Shown here in pieces: positions 11,892 to 24,922 of a stretch of DNA of 64,000 bases. A model generated the notes under the pieces. It did not search any database, was not told the origin of the DNA, and saw only the letters and a list, made by a program, of their open reading frames with translations. A program made the translations under genes and the position numbers. The DNA is from Siderastrea radians (taxonomy: Eukaryota > Cnidaria > Anthozoa > Scleractinia > Rhizangiidae): contig OZ024890.1 of assembly GCA_964017195.1 (NCBI GenBank), positions 50,957,593 through 51,021,592 of the forward strand, written 5' to 3'. Position 1 is the stretch's first letter; every line of letters starts with the position of its first letter.

Positions 11892-14800
11892 CTGTAGAAA
11901 ATCAATTAAAAATCGTGATGCTAGAGCTTTACCCCACAAATCTGACGTTAGAAATTCTCTCCGCTTTAATTTGGGGTTCAGGTGCTTCATGTAAGGGAGA
12001 AAGCTATTAGCCTCAAGGGGTATACTTTTTTGGATCTATGATCGGAAACAGGTAAGAGGTTGTTGTTGCCTTTTCGATCCAAAATAAGGTATGTATCGTT
12101 TGCCTACTAGTCTGAAACGACTGCTCCCTCTTCGATAATTGTTTTATTAATTCCCACTTTGATTTATATTGTTCCAGCTGAGCCCAACAGTTCTGAATTA
12201 CTATGCACTTTTGTGAGATATATTATTTTCGCCGAACCTAGCGATCTCTCCTAAATTTCATATGAATTTTTTAAACAAAATGTTTTTTTTTATTCTGTTG
12301 TGCTACGAGAGAATTTCTTTTTAGGACAGAGATGCTTCCCATTTCTCAGCGTATATGTGCGGATCACGTTGGAATATTAACACATCCAGCATAAGCGACT
12401 ATGAAAAAATTGAAAGGTCGTTGTAAGGCCACTTAAGGCATGGTTTGAGCCTAATGGGCATAGAATCGCGTAAGGCAAAGAGAATTATCTAGAACGATCA
12501 ATAAATTAACAAGGAAATGATCCAAGAAATGTAAAATTTACTTCAAAAAGTAATAAAAATAAAAAAATTAAAAAAAATAAATCACTTTATTTAGGTGTCA
12601 ACGGTATCTAGCAAAGAATGCTAATTGGGGACACCTCCAAGATCGAATTGGAATTTGGATGTGTTGGTTTTTGAGGAGAGGGGAAAACCGGAGCACCCGG
12701 AGAAAAACCTCTCGGAGCAAGGACGAGAACCAATTTGTGATTTGATTTGTGATTAAAAAGAGGAAAATTCTAATTCCAAAACAAACCGCTTGTCAAAAAG
12801 TGCCGGGTTGCAATGGTAACGTCAAAACTTAATAGACAAGGACTTACTAAACCAAACTGTTCCCAGATGAATTTCAGGAAAAGTTACCAAGTTTGGTGGC
12901 TTTAGCTTACTTACTAAAACGTTATAAACGTCCAAAGTCCGTGCGGGCAGAGACTGCCCCCCCCCCCCCACCCGGTTTGAATAGGGTTAACGACATTTGG
13001 GCGAAGAAGCTACTACGATCGTACAAGAAATCGAATTAACAGTACGAATGATTAAAGCAGGCTTTCATGAGCAAAAAGCAGTGCAAGTATCTAAATCAAA
13101 CCAAGGAGTTGATAACTTTACAATAGCTGAAGTAGTAACAATATAACTAAAACGGTCTCTTTTAAGCTAAGTTTTTGGGATTAGGCACAAAAGCATATGT
13201 TGTCCAAAATATTTGTTAATGGTTACAAACAGGATCAAATACACGAACTTATTTTGTAAATAAAACTTGTCCCCCAGCTCGAACTGAAGAACTGACAGCA
13301 ATAAAAGAATGGCAGATAAAATAAACAAGATGTTCTTATGACCTAACAGGACTGGGCGGCAAAGATAAGCTATAAACAAGCTGATGCAGCAAACGGCGAT
13401 GTCTGTCGTTTAGTAGCCTTTCACTTTGTTTAATGTCGACTACGATAAGACTTATAAATTTTGTATTTTAAGTATGAGGTCAACTCCAGTACTCGTAAGA
13501 ATGTCTTCGTTCTTATACAAAGTCATTTTTCGCACCGATATAAGTTTTCTGTTGTCGCAATGATTTTGTTTGACGCCGGCAGTCGATGACAACACGCGGA
13601 AGTAAGTGTATCTCAACCATAAAAGTTCAAAAGTCTGCTTCCACGTTTTGCGCTTTGTAAGGAAATGATAATAAACATGTAGATAAGTGTACAAATAAAA
13701 AAAACAACAACAGTAATTTCTGCCATAAAACGGCACTTGCAGTCAACAGAACAAAGGTTGTGAAAATCAGGATGTTCATTGAGATCTTGACCCGGAATCT
13801 TTAGTTAGCTTGACTTCTAGTCGCTGACTCTTGACAGCTGCTAAAATCTTCAGATTAAAATGGGGGACATTAAATGAAATAGAATAAAACCTTTTTGGGT
13901 GTCACCCTCAGTTTAACATCATAAGATCTTGTAATGAATTATGCTTGTAAGATGGTATCTTTAATTTATATTAGAAGTTATTAAGCTATTACTTAAGTCA
14001 GGTGACCTATTTTTGTCAATTGAAGGATTCCTACTTTATATGGACACACCTCGAAGGCTAATTTATGATAAGCCCTTAACATGTTAAATAAAGGGACCCA
14101 AAAAATATTTAGACCTATTTCCTTTTAAAAAACCCTATTTTACTCTGAAGATTTTCACCGTTAATAATCGTTTACCTCAAACTAAATGGCTACCAACTTT
14201 TAGAGCTTTTTAGGCAAATTTCCGCAAAGTTATGAGTTTTTAATAGCTTTTATGGACATTAGACTCCAACCATGCCTTAAGTGCCCTGAATGTGTAAGGT
14301 AAATGAAAAACTGTTTTAATTGTTAGTAACAATTCAAAACAGGAGCACTCTTATATTTTATTCCTGAACCAGGTAGAGGCTGGTTCTAATTTCTTAACCC
14401 TCGGAAGTACAAGAGGGGGTGGATGCCCCCTCACACGGTTTTTCTTTAATTTTTCCAAGACGACTTACTATCTAGACCTTCCGTTTTCAGTGGCTGTGTG
14501 CATATCCCTTACCCCTGTACATAGCCACATTTTGACACAAGTTTGGTGAGAATCGGTTGCTATGGTTACGAGATATAACGTCAAAAGTAGCAGGTGGTCA
14601 AGACATCTTTGATGAAAAATGCGTGTTTGTTTACTCTTTTTTGATGAAAAATGCAAAAACTGTCAACAAAAAGCAGCAAAATGTTTGATTATGTCATATT
14701 CTACATGTCAGTATCAAAAATTTCCCATTTTTAACGTTTTTTGACTATTTCTAATTTTTGGTAAAATCCAAGATGGCGTCCAAAATGGCGGCCATCTTGG

Positions 14801-15948
14801 ATGACGTCGCAGGTCCCCAGCAGCGCTGCAACCCATAAGATGTACCTCATTTTTTTGAGCGCATCAGAGGCTTCCTACTAAAGGTGAAATCTTTCCGAAA
14901 TATTGTAACATAACGAAAACCCAAGGGGGGCTTCATCAACCTCCCCCCCCCCTTCCTTGTACCATGGTGGGGGTGTGACTTTGCTTGTACGTCAGAGGGT
15001 TAAATATTCAACGAAAATCAAACAGAAATTGATGCCTGACAATCGTTATCTTACGAGCTCTGTAAATTCTAGCACTTCAGCTTGGAGTGGGTCAAGAGCA
15101 ATCCAACTGGACAATAACACAACATCAGCTGTTAATAATCCTTTAACTATAACGAGCAGATGACGATCTTTGATGGCCTGCGACAATAGAAAAGAGAAAA
15201 TGAAGACATTTAATATTTGGTATGGTAAGAAAACGAGCCCAGCGGCCTGTCAGTCAAGCTGATTTCATTACTAATTCTCCCCTAAGAAAGATGCAAGAAG
15301 ATGCGCTCAGTTATAAACGCGTTTACCTTTCAGCAACTTTGGAGGCTTTCCCCCAGAATTCATTGGCACCTATTCGCGCATCAGGTGACTATGTTGGGTA
15401 AAAATATGTTGGCTTAGGACACAAAAAAAGGGAAAATGTGAACGCGAGAATTGAATGGTAATGCATTTTCAGTTTCATCCGACAAAGAGAGTAGGACAAC
15501 GTTATGTAGAAATATTTATTTCATCAATCGTACCATTTTCAATCGTTCCATTCTTTTCGTAGCCGTAAATATCTTGTGAGCTCGCCAAGTTTTACTGAAC
15601 ATGGCTCCAAACGATAGAGAAAATCCAATGGACAGTACTGCAGTTCGCACCTGTTGATTAAAAGGGTAGAGTTTGCGATATTTGTTGGGAGAGACCTTGA
15701 TTGAGTTTTTGAACAGAATGGAGAGTGTCATCCTAAGTAGGATGTTTCATGGGAGGAGTGGAGAGCGGCAACTAAGGCCACACACTTTTTTTAAAGTGGA
15801 TATCTACATGAGACTGGCTCCCTTCTGTGGATCTGTACCTGTTTACTTGACACCTATCCCAAATCTCATATCGGAAAGAGTCATAATACGGAAAGGAGCT
15901 CACGGGCCCTGTAACCCTAACATGTAACATGTCATACATGCATACATT

Positions 15949-16029
<81 letters not shown>

Positions 16030-18739
16030 TACATACATACATACATACATACATACATACTTCGTATGTATATATATGAAGGAAACGGATAGCTGTATGT
16101 GTAAACGGATAGCTGCGTGTGTAAACGACGGTCGTTTACAGATTTTTATAAACAAAAAGGACGTTCTCTTACGTTACAGTTAACGCCATATCCTTTCATA
16201 TCGAGGAACCTAGCGTCCAGTCCAAACAGAAAAACGGAGACGTAGCACAGGATGCATCCCAAAATAATAATGTTATTGAGCTTGGGCGATGACATCTTGT
16301 TAATCCTGAGAAATATCAAGTTGATTAGTTAACGACGCAATTTTTTTTGTCAAGTACGTTTATTCAGTTGTTTGAACCCAGGACCCATTTCCTCGGATTA
16401 AGTAATGACCAAGGTTTCTGTTTCTTTTGTTTAAAAGCATCTCTAGTGCTAATTTTACGTAACAGTTTGAAAGCAGCCAAAGTCAAATTGCAGAGCGAAA
16501 ATAATTTATAGTACTCCACATTGCTAATCCTGGGTTAGTTTAACCTTGCTTCGAACAACCGGGCCCAGGACTACATTAAATTTGTAGTCTATCAAGAGTG
16601 ACCAGGGGGTGAGCGAGGTCCTGAAATGCTATCTAAAGAGATACCCTTTGATCAGGCCATCGAAACTTTGGTCAATGTCATCAGAAACTTGAAGGTCCTT
16701 TTAACGGCCGATTGCCATATTACACAGCGATACTTCGAAGTCCTTCATGTCCGAAAAACTGTCAAATCTATATGAATACATAATGTGCATAACTTAATGT
16801 TCCCGCCACTTGTGAGTCCCGGATATGTATCCAGGCCCTCGCATGCAGTGACACGCCATTACAGTCCTTGTCAGTTGTGAGGAGTAAAATTACCGGAGAT
16901 TCGAACTATGTGAACGAATCTTACCTGTTCTTTCGTTTCCTGATGTTGAAGTATAGAAAGCTCAGAGAACAGATGATTCCAATCGTTGCCATAAACCACA
17001 TAATTATTACGAGCGGTAAGGGACTCATTATAAATTCAATTGTTCTGACGGTGTGATCCTTCGGTGGACGATTGTCTGAAAAGAAGGTCGTAATAATCTG
17101 CATAGATTGTTTCAATTTGTGCTGGATATGTAAAGGGTTCTTATCTGCCTAATCGGCTACCTTATATGTGTTATCACCATCTATCAAACAGATATCGGCA
17201 TCATGATTCTGATTGTCTTCGACGGCTACAAGTGACAAGAATTCAGATGGATGAAAGAGAACCACAAACTAATTATAATTATATGGTTAACCGTCAGGTC
17301 CCCAAAAGAGGACTGTGTCGAATAGCGAAGAGTTTAGCTTAATAAAGCTAATTAGATATACTGCGGAAACAATTCATTACCTTTCCATATGTTGTCTCGC
17401 TGAGATTCAAATATGTGAAGCTGACCAGAAAAAGTGAATTGTTGACCAATCCTGGTCTCCTTTCCTGAAATAACAATAATAGAGTTTAATTAATTCCCTA
17501 TTCCCAACGTTGGGAATAGGCCGATTTTTCTGAAAAGCTGGTTTGAAGAAGGAATTGTCTCTATTCAAGATATTCTCAGTAAGAATGGAAAGTTTTTATC
17601 CTTTCAAGAATTCAAACAAACATACAAAATTAAGTGCAACTTCTTAAACTATTATCAAATCATATCTGCAATTCCGAAACATCTACTAGAAAGAGCAAAA
17701 CATGCTCAATTAAACAAGTTACTCTTTCTTGATAGTGTGAACTTTCAATTGTCACCTTCAATATCGATCGATCTCACGAAAACAAAAAACAAAGATTATT
17801 ACTGGCTTTTTATGAAGAAAAGTACTCCTAAAGTAACTGCACTTAGTAAATGGGAACGAGATCTATCATCAAATGATATTCATTGGAAAAACCACTTTAA
17901 GCAAATTAAATTTATGTGCAAAGAGAACAAACTTAAAGAATTTTACTTCAAACTCGCTCATAGGATACTTGTCTCCAAAAAAGAACTTCACCTCTTTGGA
18001 GTATCGAATAACTCGGACTGTACCTACTGCGGCCAGCCTGATTCGATAAGTCATACTTTCATCGACTGCCACCTTTCTAAACAATTCTTTCATAAAGTTT
18101 TACAACACTTCAATGAAGAAAACGCCACCTCCTTCACGCAAAGTGATGAAGAACTACTCTTTGGTAAATTCCTAAACTCTGTTCAATTGCAACGACACCC
18201 TCTACAAAAGAAATTAAATTACTGCATGCTATTGGCAAAGTACTACCTTTACAAGCAGAACTTATTCAAATAGAGCCTGAGGTAAATGAATTCGAAAAAA
18301 AAAACAATTTAAATACCGCGTAGAGAAATTTATATAAAAATTTAGGCCAGTTAAAAGTCTTTGTTAGCTAGTTAGGCTTTATCGGTTAAATTTTGTAACT
18401 TGATGTATTTTGTCTTTTTTTGTTTTTTTGTTTTGCTAATGCTTTTTTTTTTCACTTTCTGTAACATGTGTGATATTAAATAAATGTTAAAAAAAATAAT
18501 AAAAAAAATAATAATAGAGTTTAAGTTACTATTTAAGTTAATATTTAAGTGCCCCAAAGACCTCTCGTATGGTTTTGGGAATGTGTTTTACAGGTCATCC
18601 GTTAGTTTAAAAAATAACAAATACAATGCAAACAAAGGAAAAAAAGAAATCAACTAAAGAAGCAGACAGAGGCAGTCAAACAGACAGACAGAGAGACAGA
18701 CAGAAGGATGGAAGGCCGGCCGGATAGATAGACAGACTG

Positions 18740-18784
<45 letters not shown>

Positions 18785-21700
18785 GGCCGATTTTAGTTAC
18801 AATTTTTTTCACAAGTTCCATCGTGCTCTACCTCCTCGATTTTGTTTAATAAGAACTGTTCCTATTCGTTCTCTGTTTCTATCAAAGCGGACATGCCCCT
18901 GCAAAAAAAAAACATGAAAAAAATGAAAAAAAAAATGAAAACAAGATAGTCCTATTTTGCGATTAAACAAAATCAGGAAAATTCTATTCCAATATTGTGT
19001 AAACATGTCGCGTACAAATAAGTTCGTTAGCCATTCGATTCATTGCCTTTACTTATTCATTCATTAATTGAATTATTTACTCATTTACTGAAGTTATGTA
19101 ACAAACCATAATGTACGATGGCTTTATCTCATTAATTAATTAAACTCAATCCACTGTGTTTGATTTATCTTACGTGAAAAGCTGTTACTTACAGTTATTC
19201 CCTCGAAGTTTGTGTTTTGTATCCCGTTTTTGATTGCAAAAATCTCTTTGAATCCGCGGTTTAGAAGTTTTTCATATCTCATTCCATTGGTAAAAGAAGC
19301 ATTCAGCGCGAGAGCGATTATCCAGGCTGCATCAAAGGCGTACGCAGAGTCCTTTCTAAGTTTTCTGTGGCTATTTAGCCGGCGCATTTGCCTCCAGTAA
19401 CTGTCAGAAGTCTGCAGAAATATGAAAACTCGTACATTTACCCAGTCGGTTTAGAAACAGCAATTTCTTTTTAATTTATGATTTACTCACTTTGTTTGGT
19501 TTATAGGATGTTAAAAGTTTACGTTACGTTCTATTTTGAATACACCAAAATTTAGTTAGCCAACAAAACAGATTTTTTAAAATCAATTCTCTGAGAAACC
19601 ACCCTCAATCAAATTCTTTCCGGACTTAAATTGTCAATTAAACAAAGATCAAAGCTTTCTCTTCCATGAACAAGTTGTTAACAAGGGAAATCCGAGCTGA
19701 ATACTTGTAGTTTTAAATTAAAACTGACAAGCCTTAGTAATCTAATTGTAGCCAGCCAAATAATTGAAATTGATAGACAACGATGTTTTGGTTGTATTGC
19801 AAAAATTCAAAATAAATTACACTTTCTAATGACAAAGCGCGCGAGAGTTGTGATATCAGCAATTATTAAAAACTGGACTAGGTATATTGGATTTCTAGCG
19901 TTCTGATTGGCTGAACGGAGCTAGGCTATCAGCTCATATACCTGCTGTGACCAAATATGGTCAATGAACACTCAGCAACAAAGTGAGCTGAAAATTTTTC
20001 CCGTGAGCAGCCCGGCGAGAAAAATGGACGAGAAAAATCACTTTGGAGCGAATTTAAATTAAGCAGAAATTCCAACAGCGTCACTGAGACACAAATCAAA
20101 ATTCTTCCAGAGTGCCTTACTTCTTAGGACGACAAGAAACTGTACAAACAGAAATTTAAGCATTTAGCGTTGCGTTTACAATTATAACGTCTATCATTAG
20201 CATTTTCCAAACGGAGGGTTTTGTCAGGAAGGCTTTCAACTCCGAAATAGCAAGACAAGACGTAAAACAAAACCCAATAAAATGGGAGAGAAGCATTTAA
20301 TAAAAACTGCCACACATGACAGTTTTATCATGGCGAGTCGGTACGAAAATCAAGAAGCAATCTAAACATGTGCTGAAGAAACTACCAAGAAGGAAGGAAG
20401 GGCGAAATTTTTTTGGGTATAACACGCAAAATTGACCGGTTTACCTGCACTCGTGGTAGCTCTGTGTTCCAAAAGCTCCAAATGTTTAGATACAAATCGG
20501 ATACCATGTAAAAGGAGTTGAATCGCTTTCCCAGTTGTTTGAGTGTTGTTTTTACCATTCCATCCGCAACCTCTAAACTGAAAACAACTGCGTTTTGTGC
20601 TTTGCGTTTAACAAACTAAGGTGGTAAATTCTGACGTTCCACATAACAGTGATCTTGTTTCTGAGCTGCATAGAAATTACCTGTTCAAGTTCAAATTCTG
20701 TCTTCACTTCGATCAAACAGGCACATGTCGACACATGATGGCGCCGTTGCGCGAACGGATAAGGCTTTAATTTCAGTACAAACTTCTTCGGTTCAGCTCC
20801 CACAGCTAATGTCGTAAAAACGTACAGCTTCAATCCGCTTTGAACGATGATTACAACGATGTTTCAAGAAAACTCAAACACGTAACACATTTTAAAGCCA
20901 ATAATTAGAAGGTTTTTCTCCAAGACTTCACATCGGAGCAGTTTCATTGATTCAATCAGCTTTGGAAAGAAACGCTGCAACACTTTGCACAGTTTTGGCG
21001 CCTTTTCCGCTCTGTCGTGTGACCGATTCTTGTTCCCTTTTAATCTCTTTTCTCATTTTTTTAAAATTTTATAACAATTACAGTGGTTGAGTTTTTAATA
21101 AAACAACTATTATACTCGGGCCTGCTGGATATCGAATGATCATAACCAACTCGGCGCTACGCGCCTCGTTGGTTATCTATCATTCAATATCCAGCGCGCC
21201 CTCGTAGAATAATTGTTAAATAGCTATTGACGATTCGTCCAATTATATTACGGTACATGTATTTCCTAAGTACTATCTTTGCCTGCTAAAAGTGTTTAAC
21301 CCCCTAACTTACCATTCCAGAAATAGTTTCAGTATTGTCCTGCCTTATGTCCAGCTTGATCGTGGAAATATACCGCTCGGCTGCTGTTTTTAAGTCATTA
21401 CTTGAACAATCTCTCAAACCCTTGAACTTCGAATCCTCAGCAAAAATATTGAGCGGACTAAACCCGCCAAATATGATCCAGGCATAATGCGATCCATACA
21501 TTTTCTTTTTAAAAGCCTACAAAACCACAATGCAACAACGTTCAGGGTAAAAACAGGAAATATTGAGTGGAATTAAGTCTTCGAGTGGAATTAAGTCTTC
21601 GTTTAGACGGGATGTCATTGTTTTAAATAAAAGCGCTTATGTTAGTTCATTCGCCTTAAACCACTGAACGCAAGACACACGTTTAACATGGGCAAAAAGC

Positions 21701-22631
21701 ACGTCCTCATTCCCTCATCCTTCCATCTGTCCATCCATCCATCCATCCATCCATCCATCCAACTAACCATCCAACCATCCATCCATCCGTTCCATTCCAT
21801 CCATCCATCCATCCATCCATCCATCCATCCATTCATCCATTCGTCCGTCCATCCATCCATCCATCCATCCATCCATCCATCCATCCATCCTGTCGCCTAA
21901 CACCTAACGCATAACGCCAATAAATGAATTCTTAGGTAAGCTCGGTCGGTCCAATCTCAACGAGAGGAGAAACAAACAAAAAGGTCTTATGATGTTTAAA
22001 ATTATGAATGGTATGACCCCAGCCATTACACTGAAAGGAGCACCATTGTATTACCGATCGATTTCGCACGATTTTCGTGGACTATTAACCGTAAAAAAAG
22101 TTTTGTGTTGAAATAACCGTTACTAACCTCACAGAAAACCTTTCTGGCTCCAAGGAAGCTGAATTCACCAATGATAATCCTAGCATCTAGTGACTGATTT
22201 CAAGAAGAGGGAAATTAGCAAAGAAAATGAATTTGATGTCGTTAGCTAGAGATGGGTTCACAGCTTGTCTGATATGTTACTTCAGAGGTCAGTTAGTTGG
22301 TGAGTCAGTTAGTCAGTGAGCCAGTTTTCAAGTTAGCGGGAAGTAAGTCAGTGAATGAGTCATTCAGTGGGTCAATCATGATCAGACAGTCAGTGAGTTC
22401 ACCAGCGATTCAGAAAGTCACTCGGTTAGTCAGAGAGTCAGTCAGATGTTCAGTCAGTCAGTCAGTCAGTTACTCATTCATTCATTCATTCATTCATTCA
22501 TTCATTCATTCATTCATTCATTCGTTCGTTCGTTCGTTCGTTCGTTCATTCATTCATTCATTCATCTATCCATTTATTCATTCATTCATTCATTCATCAA
22601 ACAATTACTTAGCCAATCAGTCAGTTAGTCT

Positions 22632-22662
<31 letters not shown>

Positions 22663-24846
22663 GGTCCGTCAGTCAGTCAGTCAGTCAGTCAGTCAGTCAG
22701 TCAGCCAGCCAGTTAGTCAATCAATCAGTTGCTCTTTTAAAAGCGTCTAAACTTCTAGTAGCTGACAAATGGCTAATCGGATCCACTTATCAAAATAATA
22801 GTGAAACTTGTGATGACGTATTAAGTATTTAAAAAGGAAAGGTTAGTTTTATTTTTGGTCGACTGGCTCTGTTACCTTCAGTTTCTCCATTTGAAAACTG
22901 ACATCGCCACGATCTTCGAAACCCTCAACTGCAATGATACTTATATTGTTCTTTTCCAGCTCGATTTTCAGTTTAGCCACGGTCTGAAAATTGACAAAAA
23001 CCAACGAATCAAACTCATAACAACATGAAAAACTTGAAGCTCTTTGCAAACACACACAAACTGAGACAGCATAAGTTTGAAGTTAAGGTTAAACATCCCG
23101 AAGCTAAAACAACAACAACAACAAAAGGGTGCAAAAGGGTGCAAAAATAGTACCTACCGGAGAAAAGAACTCTGGATCGTATTGATGTAGTATAGCCACT
23201 CTCTTCCACCCATAGTACTTAATGAATGCAGCCTTTGCTTTGCTGTATGAAGTCGAGGACGGCGAGGCGCGATATGTGTTGGGATAGGCTAGTTTGCTTT
23301 CAAATTTAGGCGATCCTGATGCGTAAGAAACCTAGTCAAACGGTAGAATGATAATAGTTGACCATTAGGTTTAAATTAATTTTAATGCCCTATTCCCGTC
23401 TCATGATACACCAGCAATGCATCATGGTAGTTGTATTGAATGTGACGTGTATGTCATGTAAGAAGGCCAAGAAAAACCGACATGATTTGATTGAATACAT
23501 CTACCATGATGCACTGGAAGCGTGTTTTATAGTGGGGATGGGTATTCATGTCAAATTGCCTTGACAAATGTTCAACTTCTCTTTAAAGGTACCCCATCCC
23601 TGGTAAAAAATAATGACAATAATTAAATCATCGGAAATTTTCGCAAGAATTATTGATTCTCTTACCCTAACTGAGGAGAATTTTCTACTTGGGATCTTAC
23701 TTTTAGGACGCAACTCAAAACCGATCTATTACTTGATAGTCATGCATACCTGAACAAGTTTCCACTGAGGGGCAGCCTCTGCTATTGGTTCCAAGGCTTT
23801 CGTGTTGGACGGTCCAAGCAATATCACAGGCTTATGTTCCTTGTTCAAGAGGTTAAAGAACGCCTTGATAGCATGTGCTCCTCCGGCCTGAGAAAAGCAA
23901 TGATTTTTGTTCTACACTGTCAAATAATCTCTCCACCGTCCTGTTAGGGGGCTGCACTTCGATGTGTAGTAATTAATAGGTCAGACTTCTAAATGGAAGA
24001 GTGCAGGGTCGGTGGTTCGAGGGTGGACTCTGTATTGTTTTCTGTTTTTTATTCAGATAAGGAACTATCCAATTCTGTCGTCCAGTACCATAAACAGGCA
24101 AGTGCTGTAGGTAGCCCTGCGATAGACTAACATCCCATCTCGGGGAAAAGTAATAATATTAAATTTTAATAGTAATATTGGTAATCATATTAATACTCCT
24201 AGTTGCTGTATTCTATAGAAAGATTCGTTGAAAAACTTGAATATCGGTGGTTCTGAACATGCCCTCTGCAACCTTGTTTTTTATTATTGTTTTTTAGAAG
24301 ACCTTTCATTCACCACGTGTACAAAATGCTGGGGGGAGAGGGAAGGGAGATTGAGTATGACCATACGATGGTCGAGCTTTCCATCTAGGAGAAGTCACAA
24401 CACTTCTCGTCAAAGTTCGTGTCGCATAATATGAATTTACCCCAAAGCAAAAATCAGTAATGAACCATCTTATAAATTTTTGCCACTTTTCTTGTATATC
24501 ATTTAATAAAATGTATAAATGACAAAAGAAAAAGAAAATGAAAAAAAATAGTGTGCTGCGTAGGACGTAAAGGAATAAATAAAAGCTGGCTCAGCGTTTG
24601 AAATAGACTTGCCGGAACATTCGATTAAATTTCAGACTTTTCAGGCTTAGTCCTTCATCAAAAACCCCTGGAATTAAATGAGATATATTGACACTTGTTT
24701 TTCAAGCACTGAGCCAACTTTGAAGTAAATGCATGCTAGCGCCATCCGCGACCAAAATAATATAATTAACAATATTTGAAGTTAGTATATACCACACAAG
24801 TGAATAGTGCTTTTCGTGCGTTCTGATTGGTTAACTCGGAGGTGAT

Positions 24847-24922
<76 letters not shown>

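Noticed and set aside
15772..16183. CVCVCV and HTHTHT ORFs
   Set aside because: Readings of a (CA)n tract in a receptor intron.
20455..20570. Candidate receptor exon between exons 6 and 7 (acceptor TTTTCAG, donor GCAG/GTAAAC)
   Set aside because: Splice sites look good, but the length breaks phase: the frame fitting the next exon does not fit the previous one. Exon 6 joins exon 7 in phase with a family-like ISGM-T junction.
21642..21900. WMDGWMDG and PSIHPSIHP ORFs
   Set aside because: Readings of an (ATCC)n microsatellite on both strands.
22297..22716. ORF of SVSQSVSQ and SFIHSFIH repeats
   Set aside because: Translation of tetranucleotide microsatellites; no independent coding signal.
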